This document shows, in pieces, positions 20,589 to 28,912 of a DNA stretch of 64,000 nucleotides. How positions within the stretch are numbered: position 1 is the stretch's first letter; the number at the start of each line of letters is the position of its first letter. The notes beneath the pieces were generated by a model that was not told the origin of the DNA, ran no database searches, and worked only from the letters and a program-made list of their open reading frames with translations. This DNA is from Amantichitinum ursilacus (lineage in GTDB: Bacteria > Pseudomonadota > Gammaproteobacteria > Burkholderiales > Chitinibacteraceae): assembly GCF_001294205.1 (NCBI RefSeq), contig NZ_LAQT01000029.1, positions 31,720 to 95,719 of the forward strand, given 5' to 3'. The translations under genes were made by a program, and so were the position numbers.

Positions 20589-21403
20589 CCTCAGAGACAT
20601 TGCCGGCGCAGGCCACCGGCACGCACAGCGTCAGCGCGCTGCGCATCGAGCGCGGCCAGGCGCAAGCGCTGACCGAGACCGTGGCCGAAGAAACCGCCAT
20701 TGCGCTGGTGTTCAACGGTATTTCGCATGCCGTGATGATGGCCAGCCCGCTGGATCTGGAAGACTTTGCGCTGGGCTTTGCCTTGTCGGAAGCCATCATT
20801 GCCAAGCCATCCGAATTGATTGATCTGGACGTAGTGCCCGGTTGCGACGGCATCGCGGTCGAAATCACGCTGGTGGAATCAAGGTTCCAGGCGCTGAAGG
20901 CGGTGCGGCGTTCGATGGCCGGGCGCACCGGTTGCGGCTTGTGTGGCTATGAATCGCTGGATGCCGCCATCCGCCCGCTCAACGCGGTGACCAGCGACCA
21001 GCAACTGGATGCCGCCGAAATCAGCGCCGCGATGGCGGTGTTGCACCAGGCGCAACCGTTAAATGCCGCCACCGGCGCGACGCACGTGGCGATGTGGTGG
21101 CGGCCCGGGCAGGTGATTGCGCGGGAAGATGTAGGCCGACATAACGCGCTGGATAAACTGATAGGCGCAACCGCGCGCGAGGCGGACCGCAGCGGGATAA
21201 TCGTCATGAGCTCGCGCGCGTCGTACGAGATTGTGCATAAGGCCGCGGCGGCAGGCTTTAGCGTGGTGGCCGCTGTCTCCGCCCCCACCGCACTGGCGAT
21301 CCGCATGGCCGAACAGGCTGGCATAACGCTGATCGGCTTCGCCCGCGGCGAACGCATGACGGTGTATAGCCACCCGCAGCGCATCCGCGAAACGGCGGGC
21401 TGA
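20585..21403 (+). CDS. fdhD: Formate dehydrogenase accessory sulfurtransferase FdhD
   Basis: A 272-residue FdhD. The two conserved cysteines of the sulfur-transfer loop are in GRTGCGLCGYES (near residue 120), and the C-terminal part has TGATHVAMWW, EDVGRHNALDKLIG and SSRASYEIVHKAA, all family marks. FdhD takes sulfur from the IscS desulfurase and puts it on the molybdenum bis-MGD cofactor of formate-dehydrogenase-type enzymes; the target here is most likely the YdeP-like protein of the same operon. The ATG at 20585 overlaps the stop of the winged-helix gene (ATGA). Confidence 0.95.
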   Translation: MTSETLPAQATGTHSVSALRIERGQAQALTETVAEETAIALVFNGISHAVMMASPLDLEDFALGFALSEAIIAKPSELIDLDVVPGCDGIAVEITLVESRFQALKAVRRSMAGRTGCGLCGYESLDAAIRPLNAVTSDQQLDAAEISAAMAVLHQAQPLNAATGATHVAMWWRPGQVIAREDVGRHNALDKLIGATAREADRSGIIVMSSRASYEIVHKAAAAGFSVVAAVSAPTALAIRMAEQAGITLIGFARGERMTVYSHPQRIRETAG

Positions 21404-21431
21404 CGCGCCGCACGGTTGACCTTGCCGCTCG

Positions 21432-21527
21432 CATAGGGTGGGTCATGACCCACCATTCAGAGCCGCATGCCACGTTGCAGTGAACCTGGCATACCACTTT
21501 GAGTGGTGGGTCACGACCCACCCTATG
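21432..21527. repeat. REPIN-like element, copy 1 (complete)
   Basis: A 96-base element lying between the convergent fdhD and SDR genes. It starts CATAGGG and ends CCCTATG, so its ends are inverted repeats, and each end is itself a hairpin (left GGTGGGTC-AT-GACCCACC at 21437-21454; right GGTGGGTC-AC-GACCCACC near 21506-21523). The interior has AGTGAACCTGGCATACCACTTT. It may double as a bidirectional terminator. No ORF. Confidence 0.85.
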
Positions 21528-21544
21528 GGTGCTGTGCACCGGCG

Positions 21545-22294
21545 TTAGATTTGTGCGCTGCCGCCGTCGACGAACAGTTCGATGCCGTTCACAAAGCTGC
21601 TATCCGACGACGCCAGAAACAGCACCGCCTTGGCAATCTCCGCCGGTTCGCCCAGGCGGCCCAGCGGCACTTGCCCGGCCAGATAGCCAAACAAGCCTTC
21701 GGTTTGCTCGGCCGGCACCAGGCCCGCCAGACCCGGCGTGCGCACCGGGCCCGGGCTGATGGCGTTGACGCGGATCTGGCGGCCTTTCAGGTCCAGCAGC
21801 CAGCTGCGCGCAAAGTTGCGGATGGCCGCCTTGCTGGCGCTGTACACGCTGAAATTCTCGGTGCCCTGGATCGACGTGGTTGACGCGGTCAGGATGATGG
21901 AGCTGCCGTCTTTCAGCAGCGGCAGCGCTTTCTGCACGGTAAACAGCGTGCCTTTCACATTGCTATCAAAAATGCGGTCGTAGTGCTCTTCGGTGATCTG
22001 GCTCAAGCCCAGCATGTCGCCGCCGCCTGCATTGGCGAACAGCACATCCAGATGGCCGGATTCGGCTTTGATCTGCGAGTACAGTGCATCCAGATCGCTC
22101 AGACTGGCGCTGTCTGCGCGGATGCCGACCGCGCCGTGGCCGATGGCGGCGACCGCGGCTTCCAGTTCGGGCTGACGGCGGCCGGTGATGTAAACCTTGG
22201 CGCCTTGCGCGGCGAACTCTTGGGCTGAAGCCAGCCCGATGCCGGTGGTGCCGCCGGTAACCAATGCGATTTTGCCTTCCAGTTGCTTGCTCAT
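21545..22294 (-). CDS. Short-chain dehydrogenase/reductase (SDR)
   Basis: A 249-residue classical SDR. TGGTTGIG at residues ~13-20 binds NAD(P), NAGGG follows at ~88, and the catalytic YSASK lies near 153 with an upstream Ser in ASTTS. ITGRR after strand two (Arg-Arg) favours NADP. PGPVRTPG and the C-terminal VDGGSAQI are normal. The ATG at 22294 has GGAG seven bases upstream. It is divergent from a LysR gene with an operator-like inverted repeat between them, so its expression is probably set by that regulator. Substrate not predictable. Confidence 0.9.
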   Translation of the reverse strand: MSKQLEGKIALVTGGTTGIGLASAQEFAAQGAKVYITGRRQPELEAAVAAIGHGAVGIRADSASLSDLDALYSQIKAESGHLDVLFANAGGGDMLGLSQITEEHYDRIFDSNVKGTLFTVQKALPLLKDGSSIILTASTTSIQGTENFSVYSASKAAIRNFARSWLLDLKGRQIRVNAISPGPVRTPGLAGLVPAEQTEGLFGYLAGQVPLGRLGEPAEIAKAVLFLASSDSSFVNGIELFVDGGSAQI

Positions 22295-22381
22295 GATGTT
22301 GCTCCGTGGTGGGTTGTTTGTTGCGACGAGCCCACTGTACTGCTGGCGCATTCATTGATTAAGTAGCAAGAAAGCAAATGT

Positions 22382-22401
22382 TTATTCATGCTTGTGAATA
22401 A
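22382..22401. promoter_or_regulatory. LysR-type operator between the SDR and LysR genes
   Basis: TTATTCA-TGCTTG-TGAATAA is a perfect inverted repeat (7-6-7) that contains the T-N11-A core typical of LysR-family sites. It sits 25 bases before the LysR ATG and 87 bases before the divergent SDR ATG, the standard arrangement for autoregulation plus activation of the divergent gene. Confidence 0.7.
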
Positions 22402-22426
22402 TCGAACCCGAAGGCGCTCCCCCCGT

Positions 22427-23326
22427 ATGGACCAATTACAAGCCATCCGTGCGTTTGCCCGCGTAGTGGAAGCCGGTAATTTCAGCCGCGCCGCCGATTC
22501 GCTGCAAATGCCGAATGCCACGCTGACCAAGCTGGTGCAGGCGCTGGAAAGCCATCTGGGCGTGCGCTTGTTACAGCGCACCACGCGGCGTGTAACGGTG
22601 ACGGCGGAAGGCGCGGCGTATTACGAGAGAACGGCGCGGCTGCTGAAGGAGCTGGACGATATCGACGCGAGTTTTGGCAGCGCACAACGCAAGCCGCGTG
22701 GGCCGTTGCGCATTGATATGGGCGCATCGGTGGCCAGCATGATTGTGATTCCGGCGCTGCCCGAATTTCTGGCGGCGTATCCCGACATCCGCATCAGCCT
22801 GGCCGTCAGCGACCGCCATACCAACCTGATTGGCGAGAACGTCGATTGCGTGATCCGCGGGGGCGCGGTCACCGACGAAACCCTGGTGGCGCGGCAGATC
22901 GGCAGCGCGCCGTGGGTGACTTGCGCCGCGCCCGCTTATTGGCGCGCGCATGGCACGCCACAACATCCCCACGATTTGTGCGACGGTCACACGCTGGTGG
23001 GCTATCTGGGCGGCACGGGCCAGCGCGCCTTGCCGCTGCGTTTTGCCCAAGGCGCGGACAAGCTGGAGGTGATGCCGCCGCAGCTGTTTGGCGTTAACGA
23101 GAGCAACGCGCATGCGGCGGCCGGATTGGCGGGGCTGGGCATCATGCAGACGTTCCGCTACACCGCGCGGCCGTATTTGCTGAGTGGCGCGCTGGTGGAA
23201 GTGCTGCCCGAATGGCGGCCCGCGCCCTATCCGTTTTACGTGGTGTACCCGCCCAACCGGCATATGAGCCAGCGCTTGCGCGTGTTTATTGACTGGATTA
23301 CGGCGAGGTTCGCGGCGGCGATGTAA
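22427..23326 (+). CDS. LysR-family transcriptional regulator
   Basis: A 299-residue LTTR. The N-terminal winged helix (residues 1-60) has FARVVEAGNFSRAADSLQMPNATLTKLVQALESHLGVRLLQRTTRRV; the rest is the two-lobe effector domain. The closest type is the AaeR/DsdC-like group that controls neighbouring dehydrogenases. The ATG at 22427 gives the canonical MDQLQAIRAF start; an upstream in-frame ATG at 22388 falls inside the operator and is rejected. Divergent SDR is the likely target. Confidence 0.9.
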   Translation: MDQLQAIRAFARVVEAGNFSRAADSLQMPNATLTKLVQALESHLGVRLLQRTTRRVTVTAEGAAYYERTARLLKELDDIDASFGSAQRKPRGPLRIDMGASVASMIVIPALPEFLAAYPDIRISLAVSDRHTNLIGENVDCVIRGGAVTDETLVARQIGSAPWVTCAAPAYWRAHGTPQHPHDLCDGHTLVGYLGGTGQRALPLRFAQGADKLEVMPPQLFGVNESNAHAAAGLAGLGIMQTFRYTARPYLLSGALVEVLPEWRPAPYPFYVVYPPNRHMSQRLRVFIDWITARFAAAM

Positions 23327-23425
23327 TTGCCGCCGCGCTTTGGGATCAGGCCGGCGGCGATGTAATGGCCGCGCGCTTTGGAATCAGGCCAGCGGCGACG
23401 TTTTTTTGCCGCCGCGCTCGCCCGA
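23313..23425 (+). repeat. Imperfect ~39-bp tandem repeat after the LysR gene
   Basis: The end of the LysR gene and the bases after it repeat a unit of about 39 bases: GGCGGCGATGTAAT...CGCGCTTTGGGATCAGGCC, then the same with small changes, then a third partial copy starting GCGGCGACG. The unit begins inside the last codons of the gene (GCGGCGATGTAA). The third copy ends in GCGGCG...TTTTTTT...CGCCGC, a possible weak terminator. Confidence 0.7.
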
Positions 23426-23438
23426 TGACGCGAAAAAA

Positions 23439-24245
23439 TCAGGCGCTGGTCTTGATCGTGGTCTGCGTGTAGCTAAACGACGTGGTGCTGTACAGCGTGG
23501 CCGCGCTGCTGGACGCATCCGCAGTCTGGTTGGCGCTATCAGTACCATTGCTGCCGTCACTGCCATCGCTATTGGGCATCACCACCTGCACGTCTCCAGA
23601 CGGAATGCCGTTTTTGCTCCAGCTATCCAGCGTGGCCATGATCGCGTCATGCGTCTGGTTGCTGATATCGGGTAGCTTGCCGCCAAAATATTGCGCCGCC
23701 TGATCAAAGCCGCTCTGAATGGCGTCCTTGATCTGGTCCAGCTTGGACGGGTCGGCCGCAATCGCCGCTTTGGCAAAGCTGAGAATCCGCGTGGCCGTGT
23801 TCTTGACGCCAAACTCACCGTCTTCCGACACCGCCTGCTTGGCCGCCGCGATGGTTTGCGGATCGGCGCTGATCTGCTGCTCACCGCTGACCACCTTGCT
23901 GGCGGTCAGGCCTTGCTGCTGCAGAATCTTGCTCAGCATTTCGGTAAATTGCGCGACCTTGTCGTTCGAATCGGCCAGCATGCTGGCTAGATCGACGCCT
24001 TTGGCGCTGTCGCTGGAATCGCTGGCGCTGGCGGATGCATTGCTATTGGCGTTGCTGGCGGTCGGGTTCGAGTACGTCAGCGCATTGGCGTCGACGCCGC
24101 CCCCCAGCGTGACCTTGTCTTGCGCCGCGGTGCTGCTGTTTGTATCGGTGCTGCTGGTCTTGCTGTTCGCGTTATCGGCCAACTGGTTCAGCTTGTTGGC
24201 GTACGTGGCGGACTGCAGATTGATACCGGATAAATTGAGCGCCAT
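23439..24245 (-). CDS. DUF5610-like protein with a low-complexity linker
   Basis: A 268-residue soluble protein without signal peptide. Residues ~25-80 are rich in Ser, Asn, Thr, Asp and Ala (disordered). Residues ~85-205 form a helical domain (MLADSNDKVAQFTEMLSKIL...LPDISNQTHDAIMATLDSW) that resembles DUF5610; the C terminus is again low complexity. Database entries of this kind sometimes carry flagellar-like or hydrogenase labels that I consider unsupported. The ATG at 24245 has AGGAG six bases upstream. The gene stands alone, convergent with the LysR gene. Function unknown. Confidence 0.6.
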   Translation of the reverse strand: MALNLSGINLQSATYANKLNQLADNANSKTSSTDTNSSTAAQDKVTLGGGVDANALTYSNPTASNANSNASASASDSSDSAKGVDLASMLADSNDKVAQFTEMLSKILQQQGLTASKVVSGEQQISADPQTIAAAKQAVSEDGEFGVKNTATRILSFAKAAIAADPSKLDQIKDAIQSGFDQAAQYFGGKLPDISNQTHDAIMATLDSWSKNGIPSGDVQVVMPNSDGSDGSNGTDSANQTADASSSAATLYSTTSFSYTQTTIKTSA

Positions 24246-24388
24246 GGCGATCTCCTGGCCTGTAATGCGTTGATGCGGCTGAACCATCAGGACCGCAGCC
24301 TCAACTCATTATTGATACATGTGATTACAAATAGGTCGGCTGCGCGGCGCAGAAGTTTAGTGCGGGCTGATCAAAGGCAGGATGTTTC

Positions 24389-25042
24389 TTAGGCTTTGCT
24401 GCGCGGTGCGGCCTTTAACTGCATGCGTTTTACCGCCAGTTGCAACGGCACGCCTTCGTCCGGGCGTTCTCGCGTAATGGCAAAACCCAGCCGTCGATAC
24501 AACGCCTGCGCGCGCACATTGCTGTTCAGCACATCCAGGATCACCGCCTGATCGCGCCGGGCCGGCACGCGTTGCTCTTGCTGCAATTGCGCCAGCAAAG
24601 CGGAGAACAAACCCAGCCCGCGCACTTCCGGGTGGGTGGCGCAATGCGCCAACAGCGTTTGATAGCGCGTGGGTGCGGGCATCGCATGCTGCATGGCCAA
24701 GGCGCGCAACAGAATGCCGCTGGTATGCCGCCAGCCAAAATGACGCACCAGTTGATAGAACAACGGCAGCGCATCAAAGCGGCCTTTGCGCCCGTCATAC
24801 ACGCCGATCACCGACACCGGGATATCGCCCATCACCGCCACATGATGGTGTCGCCACGAAAAATGCCCGATCCGTGACGCCAACGCGGTTTGCAGGAATG
24901 CCTCGCAGTCGGCTTGCTTTACGCCCAGCAGAAACTGGAATTCTTCCCATGCCGACGCATACACCAGCGGGGCCAGCCACGGCGCGTCTTCGGCGCGGGC
25001 ACGCCGGAACAGCAACAAGCCGGGGTCCGAGAGTGAACGCAT
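24389..25042 (-). CDS. GNAT family N-acetyltransferase
   Basis: About 217 residues with a GNAT acetyl-CoA fold: VAVMGDIPVSVIGVYDG (strands 2-4), THPEVRGLGLFSALLAQL (the acetyl-CoA loop, here RGLGLF rather than the usual Q/RxxGxG/A) and VLDVLNSNVRAQALYRRLGFAITRERP (the last helix and strand). The start is uncertain: ATG at 25042 lacks a clear SD, while a TTG at 25102 would overlap the phosphopantetheinyl transferase gene by 17 bases. It probably shares an operon with that gene. Substrate unknown. Confidence 0.75.
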   Translation of the reverse strand: MRSLSDPGLLLFRRARAEDAPWLAPLVYASAWEEFQFLLGVKQADCEAFLQTALASRIGHFSWRHHHVAVMGDIPVSVIGVYDGRKGRFDALPLFYQLVRHFGWRHTSGILLRALAMQHAMPAPTRYQTLLAHCATHPEVRGLGLFSALLAQLQQEQRVPARRDQAVILDVLNSNVRAQALYRRLGFAITRERPDEGVPLQLAVKRMQLKAAPRSKA

Positions 25043-25085
25043 CAGTGAAGGCGGGGGCGTGGGTGGGGATGCATCGGCGGCGGGC

Positions 25086-25718
25086 TCAGGCGACGGCAGC
25101 AAGATAGTCGTCCAGGCTTAACGTCTGCACGGACACGCGCACCGACTGCGCGGCGCTGACGGCCCAATGCAGATCGCCATATTCGCCAAACGCCAGCGTG
25201 GTGCCCGTGGGGATGACGTCGGGCGGGCCATAGACATGATCCCGATGGCCGCCCTTGAACGCGGCCTCGCGCAGGGTCCATAGCGTGTAAAAGCGATGCT
25301 GCAGCGTAAAGGTGTCGGGCGCGGCCAGCAGCCAGGCAAGGTCGCCGTCCGAGTACGCCTGCTTGCCCAAGGCCGCCCAGTTGCGTGGCCGCGGCGCTTC
25401 GATATCCACGCCCACCGCGTGCGTTGCCACCAGCGCCGCCACCCAGTCGCCGCTGTGCGACAGGCTGGTAAACAACTGCGGCGCGGACGCCAGCACGGGG
25501 GCGTCATCGGTTTTTTCTATCAGATCATGCAGCGCCACCGCGCGGCCCAGCGTCTTGCTGGCGGCGGTCAACAACGCCAGCCGCCCCAGCGCAAACTGCC
25601 GCCGGCGCTGCGGATGGCCAAGCGTCGCCAGCCGCGCGCGCGTGCTGTCCGACCACGCCAGATCAAGCGTGATGGGTTGCTGCGGGCCTTGCATCAGATA
25701 GAGGGTGAGCGGCGACAT
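25086..25718 (-). CDS. 4'-phosphopantetheinyl transferase, Sfp type
   Basis: A 210-residue enzyme that attaches phosphopantetheine from CoA to carrier proteins. The motifs are in order: FTSLSHSGDWVAALVA, VGVDIEAPRPRNW (the metal-binding DxE) and LYTLWTLREAAFKGGH (the WxxKEA region, here with Arg in place of Lys). At this length it is the compact Sfp/EntD class that serves polyketide, peptide or fatty-acid synthases; none is in this window. The ATG at 25718 is the start nearest the family N terminus. The WxxREA change is worth noting but occurs in some members. Confidence 0.8.
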   Translation of the reverse strand: MSPLTLYLMQGPQQPITLDLAWSDSTRARLATLGHPQRRRQFALGRLALLTAASKTLGRAVALHDLIEKTDDAPVLASAPQLFTSLSHSGDWVAALVATHAVGVDIEAPRPRNWAALGKQAYSDGDLAWLLAAPDTFTLQHRFYTLWTLREAAFKGGHRDHVYGPPDVIPTGTTLAFGEYGDLHWAVSAAQSVRVSVQTLSLDDYLAAVA

Positions 25719-26023
25719 GGGCGCTAGTTTAGCGCGCGGCCCGCATCGCGCCCAAGCGTTGCGCGCATCGAATAACTCGCGCAACCGCGCCGATACTTGC
25801 TTGTGGCAAATGTTCTGACATCCGCAGTCCGCACATCCCTCGCGGCTGCCAGCCAGGTGCGCTTTTGTTACGGCCAATGTCCTACCCGGCAACGCGGGGC
25901 GGCACCGATCAATATCTGCACGTGCCGGGCGTAGCATGGTTTTCACGTTGCAGCGCAGCCCCAACTCAAGCACCAGGGAACGCGTTGATGTGATCAGAAA
26001 CCCTCACAGAGGAGCCGAAAATC
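25719..26023. other. 305-base intergenic region before the PRC-barrel gene
   Basis: The sequence between two divergent genes has no convincing reading frame with an SD, no hairpin with a T-run, and none of the repeat elements found elsewhere. AGAGGAG nine bases before 26024 is the SD of the PRC-barrel gene. I see no clear promoter. Confidence 0.4.
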
Positions 26024-26497
26024 ATGGCTATCAATCAATACGGCAGTTCGTCCGATCTGAATCGTGGCTACACCGGTGGCAGTCTGGATAGCAGCTCGCG
26101 TGATCAAACCATCGTGGGTTCGCCGGAGTCGTTTGTTAACGACGGCCCTGGTCCGGAACTGATGCTGGCCAGCTCGCTGGAAGGCGACAATGTGTACAAC
26201 CCGGCCGGTGAAAAACTGGGCGATATCAAGGGCATCATGCTCGATGTGCGCCAGGGCCGTATCGCCTATGCCGTGCTGTCGTTTGGTGGTTTCCTCGGTA
26301 TTGGCGACAAGCTGTTTGCCGTGCCTTGGCAAGCGCTGACCCTGGATGTGGATAACAAACAGTTTCTGCTGAACCAGGACAAGGAAACCCTGAAAAACGC
26401 CCCGGGGTTTGATAAGGACCATTGGCCGAGCATGGCCGATTCCACCTGGGCTAACGAAATCAATACGTTCTACCGCTCGGAACCCTACTGGCACTAA
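26024..26497 (+). CDS. PRC-barrel domain protein
   Basis: A 157-residue soluble protein. Residues ~47-120 are a PRC-barrel: LASSLEGDNVYNPAGEKLGDIKGIMLDVRQGRIAYAVLSFGGFLGIGDKLFAVPWQAL, the standard beta-barrel found in RimM, photosynthetic reaction centre H subunits and stress proteins. The N-terminal 45 residues are Ser/Gly-rich and unstructured. Such stand-alone PRC proteins are often induced by stress; the partner is unknown. It is followed by a GC-rich hairpin. Confidence 0.9.
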   Translation: MAINQYGSSSDLNRGYTGGSLDSSSRDQTIVGSPESFVNDGPGPELMLASSLEGDNVYNPAGEKLGDIKGIMLDVRQGRIAYAVLSFGGFLGIGDKLFAVPWQALTLDVDNKQFLLNQDKETLKNAPGFDKDHWPSMADSTWANEINTFYRSEPYWH

Positions 26498-26550
26498 GCA
26501 GTAGCGTGAGCCAGGCTTAAGTCTGCAACCAGACCGCAGCCGGCATCCAG

Positions 26551-26579
26551 CAACAACGGCGCCGCGAGCGCCGTTGTTG
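26551..26579 (+). terminator. Terminator-like hairpin after the PRC-barrel gene
   Basis: CAACAACGGCGC (26551-26562) pairs with GCGCCGTTGTTG (26568-26579) around a five-base loop. The tail TGTCTGG has few T residues, so it is a weak terminator or an RNA-stabilising 3' end. Confidence 0.5.
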
Positions 26580-26634
26580 TGTCTGGCGTGCGCATAGATA
26601 GATAGCAATCCAGATCGCCAACCCGGAGGCACCG

Positions 26635-26838
26635 ATGACCGATGTGATCAAGCTGGCCGAATCGAAAGTACAAGTGGCCGATCAGATTTACGACTTTGCC
26701 ACCGGCCTTGCCGCGCAAAGTTTTATCGCCTGCATGCAAAACCATGATTCGGCGCATTGTCTGGCGGAGCATCCGCCTGTGGATATCTTTCCGTTAAAGC
26801 AGGATCTGGATGTGCTGGCCGGCGACGGCGCGGGCTAA
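26635..26838 (+). CDS. Small hypothetical protein, 67 residues
   Basis: I do not recognise the family. The protein (TDVIKLAESKVQVADQIYDFATGLAAQSFIACMQNHD...) is soluble and probably helical in the first half. A strong SD, CCGGAGGC, precedes the ATG by five bases, which argues for a real gene. It lies between the PRC-barrel gene and glrK; no clear operon with either. Confidence 0.55.
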   Translation: MTDVIKLAESKVQVADQIYDFATGLAAQSFIACMQNHDSAHCLAEHPPVDIFPLKQDLDVLAGDGAG

Positions 26839-26965
26839 GCGCCGCTTGCCCCATGGCGCAAGCCATCAGGTAACAGCGGCCGCGGGCGTTCAAAGCTATC
26901 ATGCGTGCTGACGCATGGAGCACACGCATGACAGGTAACACCCGGTTCCCGGCAGGGGGCCGCTG

Positions 26966-28393
26966 ATGAGACTTCTTCCACACAGTTCGTTTCGCTGGTG
27001 GTCTTTGGGCGTTTTTTTGCTCAGCGTGGCCTTGCTGGGCGGCAGCTCGGTTAACGCGCTGCTGACGCTGGAGCGCCTGGGCGTGCAAAGCCGCATGCAG
27101 ATGCAGGCCGCCGCCACGCTGGGCGAAGAAGTGCAGAAGCTGCAAGAGCGCACGCTGGCGATGGATCGCGGCGCGCGCCAGTTTCTGATTCTGGACGATT
27201 CCACCTTCCGTGATCGCTATATGGACGCCTGGCGCGATGCGCGCTCGGCCGTGCAGAACGTGCGCGCCAGCATGAGCAGCGACGCCACGGTGTTCGACGA
27301 TTGGGTAACGCATGGCGAACGTGCGGGCTCGGTGCTGGCGCAATCGTGGAAAAACGTGCGCACCCAGCAAAAATATCTGTACGGGCAGTTGGAAGGCCTG
27401 CATCAGAACAACGATGAGATCGCTGCGCTGGCGAAAAGCTGGTTGGCGTCGCGCAATGACACCTTCAGCAAAGAACTCGACCAGCAGCGCGAATTGTTGA
27501 CCTGGCAGATCGGCATCGTCATTGGCATTACCGTGGCGCTGGCCATCGGCTGGAGTGTCGGCTTTGCCCGACCGTTGCGCCATATCGCGGGCGCGATCAA
27601 CCGGCTGGGCGAAAACCGCCTGGCCGATGCGGTGGTCATCCACGGCCCCAGCGATCTGCGCCAGTTGGGCAACCAGCTGGAATGGCTGCGCAAGCGTTTG
27701 CTGGCCGCCGACGCCGAAAAAACCCGCGTGTTGCATCACGTCTCGCACGAACTGAAAACGCCGCTGGCCGCATTGCGAGAAGGCGTGGCCCTGCTGGATG
27801 AAGGCATCGTAGGCGCGCTGCAGCCGCAGCAACGGGAAATTACCGGCATCCTGAAAGAGAACGTCTTAACGCTGCAGGCGCGCATTGAAGATTTGCTGCG
27901 CTATCAGACCATCGCCTTCCAGGCGCGACGATTGACGCGTGATCGCACCGATGCGCTGGCGGTGGTGCAGCGAGTGGCAGACGAGCAGCGGCTGCAATGG
28001 CAGGCGCGCAAACTGGTGGTGCACGTGGAAGGCGAGCCCGTCGTCGTGATCATCGATACCGAAAAAATCGCCATGGCGGTGGGCAATTTATTGTCCAATG
28101 CAATCCGCTTCAGCCCCGAAGACGGCGAGATTTATTTGCGGGTCAGCCACGATGGTCAGGCCGTTGCCATCGACTGTCAGGACAGTGGCCCGGGCGTGCC
28201 CGAAGCAGAAGTTGCGCGGATCTTCGAACCTTTCTATCGTGGCAGCAGTCAGCCATCCACCAGCGCGCCGGGACACGGAATTGGCCTGTCCATTGTGCGC
28301 GAGCTGGTCGAAGCGCATGGGGGCACGGTGCGTTTGCTTAACGCCGGCCCTGGCGCTCATTTCCGGATTCGAATACCTGATGAAACGCCCTGA
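26966..28393 (+). CDS. glrK: Sensor histidine kinase GlrK/QseE
   Basis: A 475-residue membrane kinase. Helices at ~12-32 and ~180-200 enclose a mostly helical periplasmic domain, then a HAMP-like linker. The catalytic core has the H-box HHVSHELKTPLAALREG (near 257), N-box NLLSNAIRFSP (near 375), G1 DSGPGVP and G2 GHGIGLSIV. Gene order kinase / small lipoprotein / sigma-54 regulator matches E. coli glrK-qseG-glrR (qseEGF), which supports the name. Its stop overlaps the lipoprotein gene by 14 bases. In enterobacteria the system responds to envelope stress; the signal here is unknown. Confidence 0.85.
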   Translation: MRLLPHSSFRWWSLGVFLLSVALLGGSSVNALLTLERLGVQSRMQMQAAATLGEEVQKLQERTLAMDRGARQFLILDDSTFRDRYMDAWRDARSAVQNVRASMSSDATVFDDWVTHGERAGSVLAQSWKNVRTQQKYLYGQLEGLHQNNDEIAALAKSWLASRNDTFSKELDQQRELLTWQIGIVIGITVALAIGWSVGFARPLRHIAGAINRLGENRLADAVVIHGPSDLRQLGNQLEWLRKRLLAADAEKTRVLHHVSHELKTPLAALREGVALLDEGIVGALQPQQREITGILKENVLTLQARIEDLLRYQTIAFQARRLTRDRTDALAVVQRVADEQRLQWQARKLVVHVEGEPVVVIIDTEKIAMAVGNLLSNAIRFSPEDGEIYLRVSHDGQAVAIDCQDSGPGVPEAEVARIFEPFYRGSSQPSTSAPGHGIGLSIVRELVEAHGGTVRLLNAGPGAHFRIRIPDETP

Positions 28394-28910
28394 TTTTCGC
28401 TTATTGACGGCGGTGGCCGTGGCAGCTGCATTGCTGGCCGCGTGCGCCGCGCCCCCTAAAACCGAACCCAAGCCGCAACTGGCCCCGATTGCCCCCGCGC
28501 CGCTGGACCCCACGCGCGCGCTGACGGTGTTTTATGTGCAAACACGGGATTTGCCGTCCGCTGAGCTTAGCAAGCGCGCGCTGGAACTGGGCAATGGCAT
28601 CCAGACGCCCGATGTGACGCTGCGCCAGGCCATTTTGCTGGGCCACACGCATAACCCGGCCGATACCGCGCGCGCGATTACGTTAACCGAGAGCGTGATC
28701 AAGGCCGACAACGGCCTGAAACCGTATGCCCAGTTGCTGAACGCAATGTGGACCGAGCGGCGCAAACTGGAAGACCAGATCGACAAGCAGACCGCTGCGG
28801 GCAAGGATGCGCAAAAGCGCGCCGACCAGCTTAAACAGCAGCTGGATGCGCTGAAGGCCGTCGAGCGCGATCTGGCCAAGCCGGTGCCGGGGGCAAGCAA
28901 AGGAGATTGA
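28380..28910 (+). CDS. qseG: QseG-like outer-membrane lipoprotein
   Basis: A 176-residue lipoprotein: a short signal sequence ends in LLAAC with the lipidated Cys at residue 22, followed by APPKTEPKPQ. Residues ~130-165 are a helical, coiled-coil-like region (RRKLEDQIDKQTAAGKDAQKRADQLKQQLDALKAVERDL). Its place between the kinase and response regulator genes matches QseG (YfhG) of E. coli, which contacts the kinase. The name rests mainly on gene order, since this family diverges rapidly. Confidence 0.75.
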   Translation: MKRPDFRLLTAVAVAAALLAACAAPPKTEPKPQLAPIAPAPLDPTRALTVFYVQTRDLPSAELSKRALELGNGIQTPDVTLRQAILLGHTHNPADTARAITLTESVIKADNGLKPYAQLLNAMWTERRKLEDQIDKQTAAGKDAQKRADQLKQQLDALKAVERDLAKPVPGASKGD

Positions 28911-28912
28911 TC

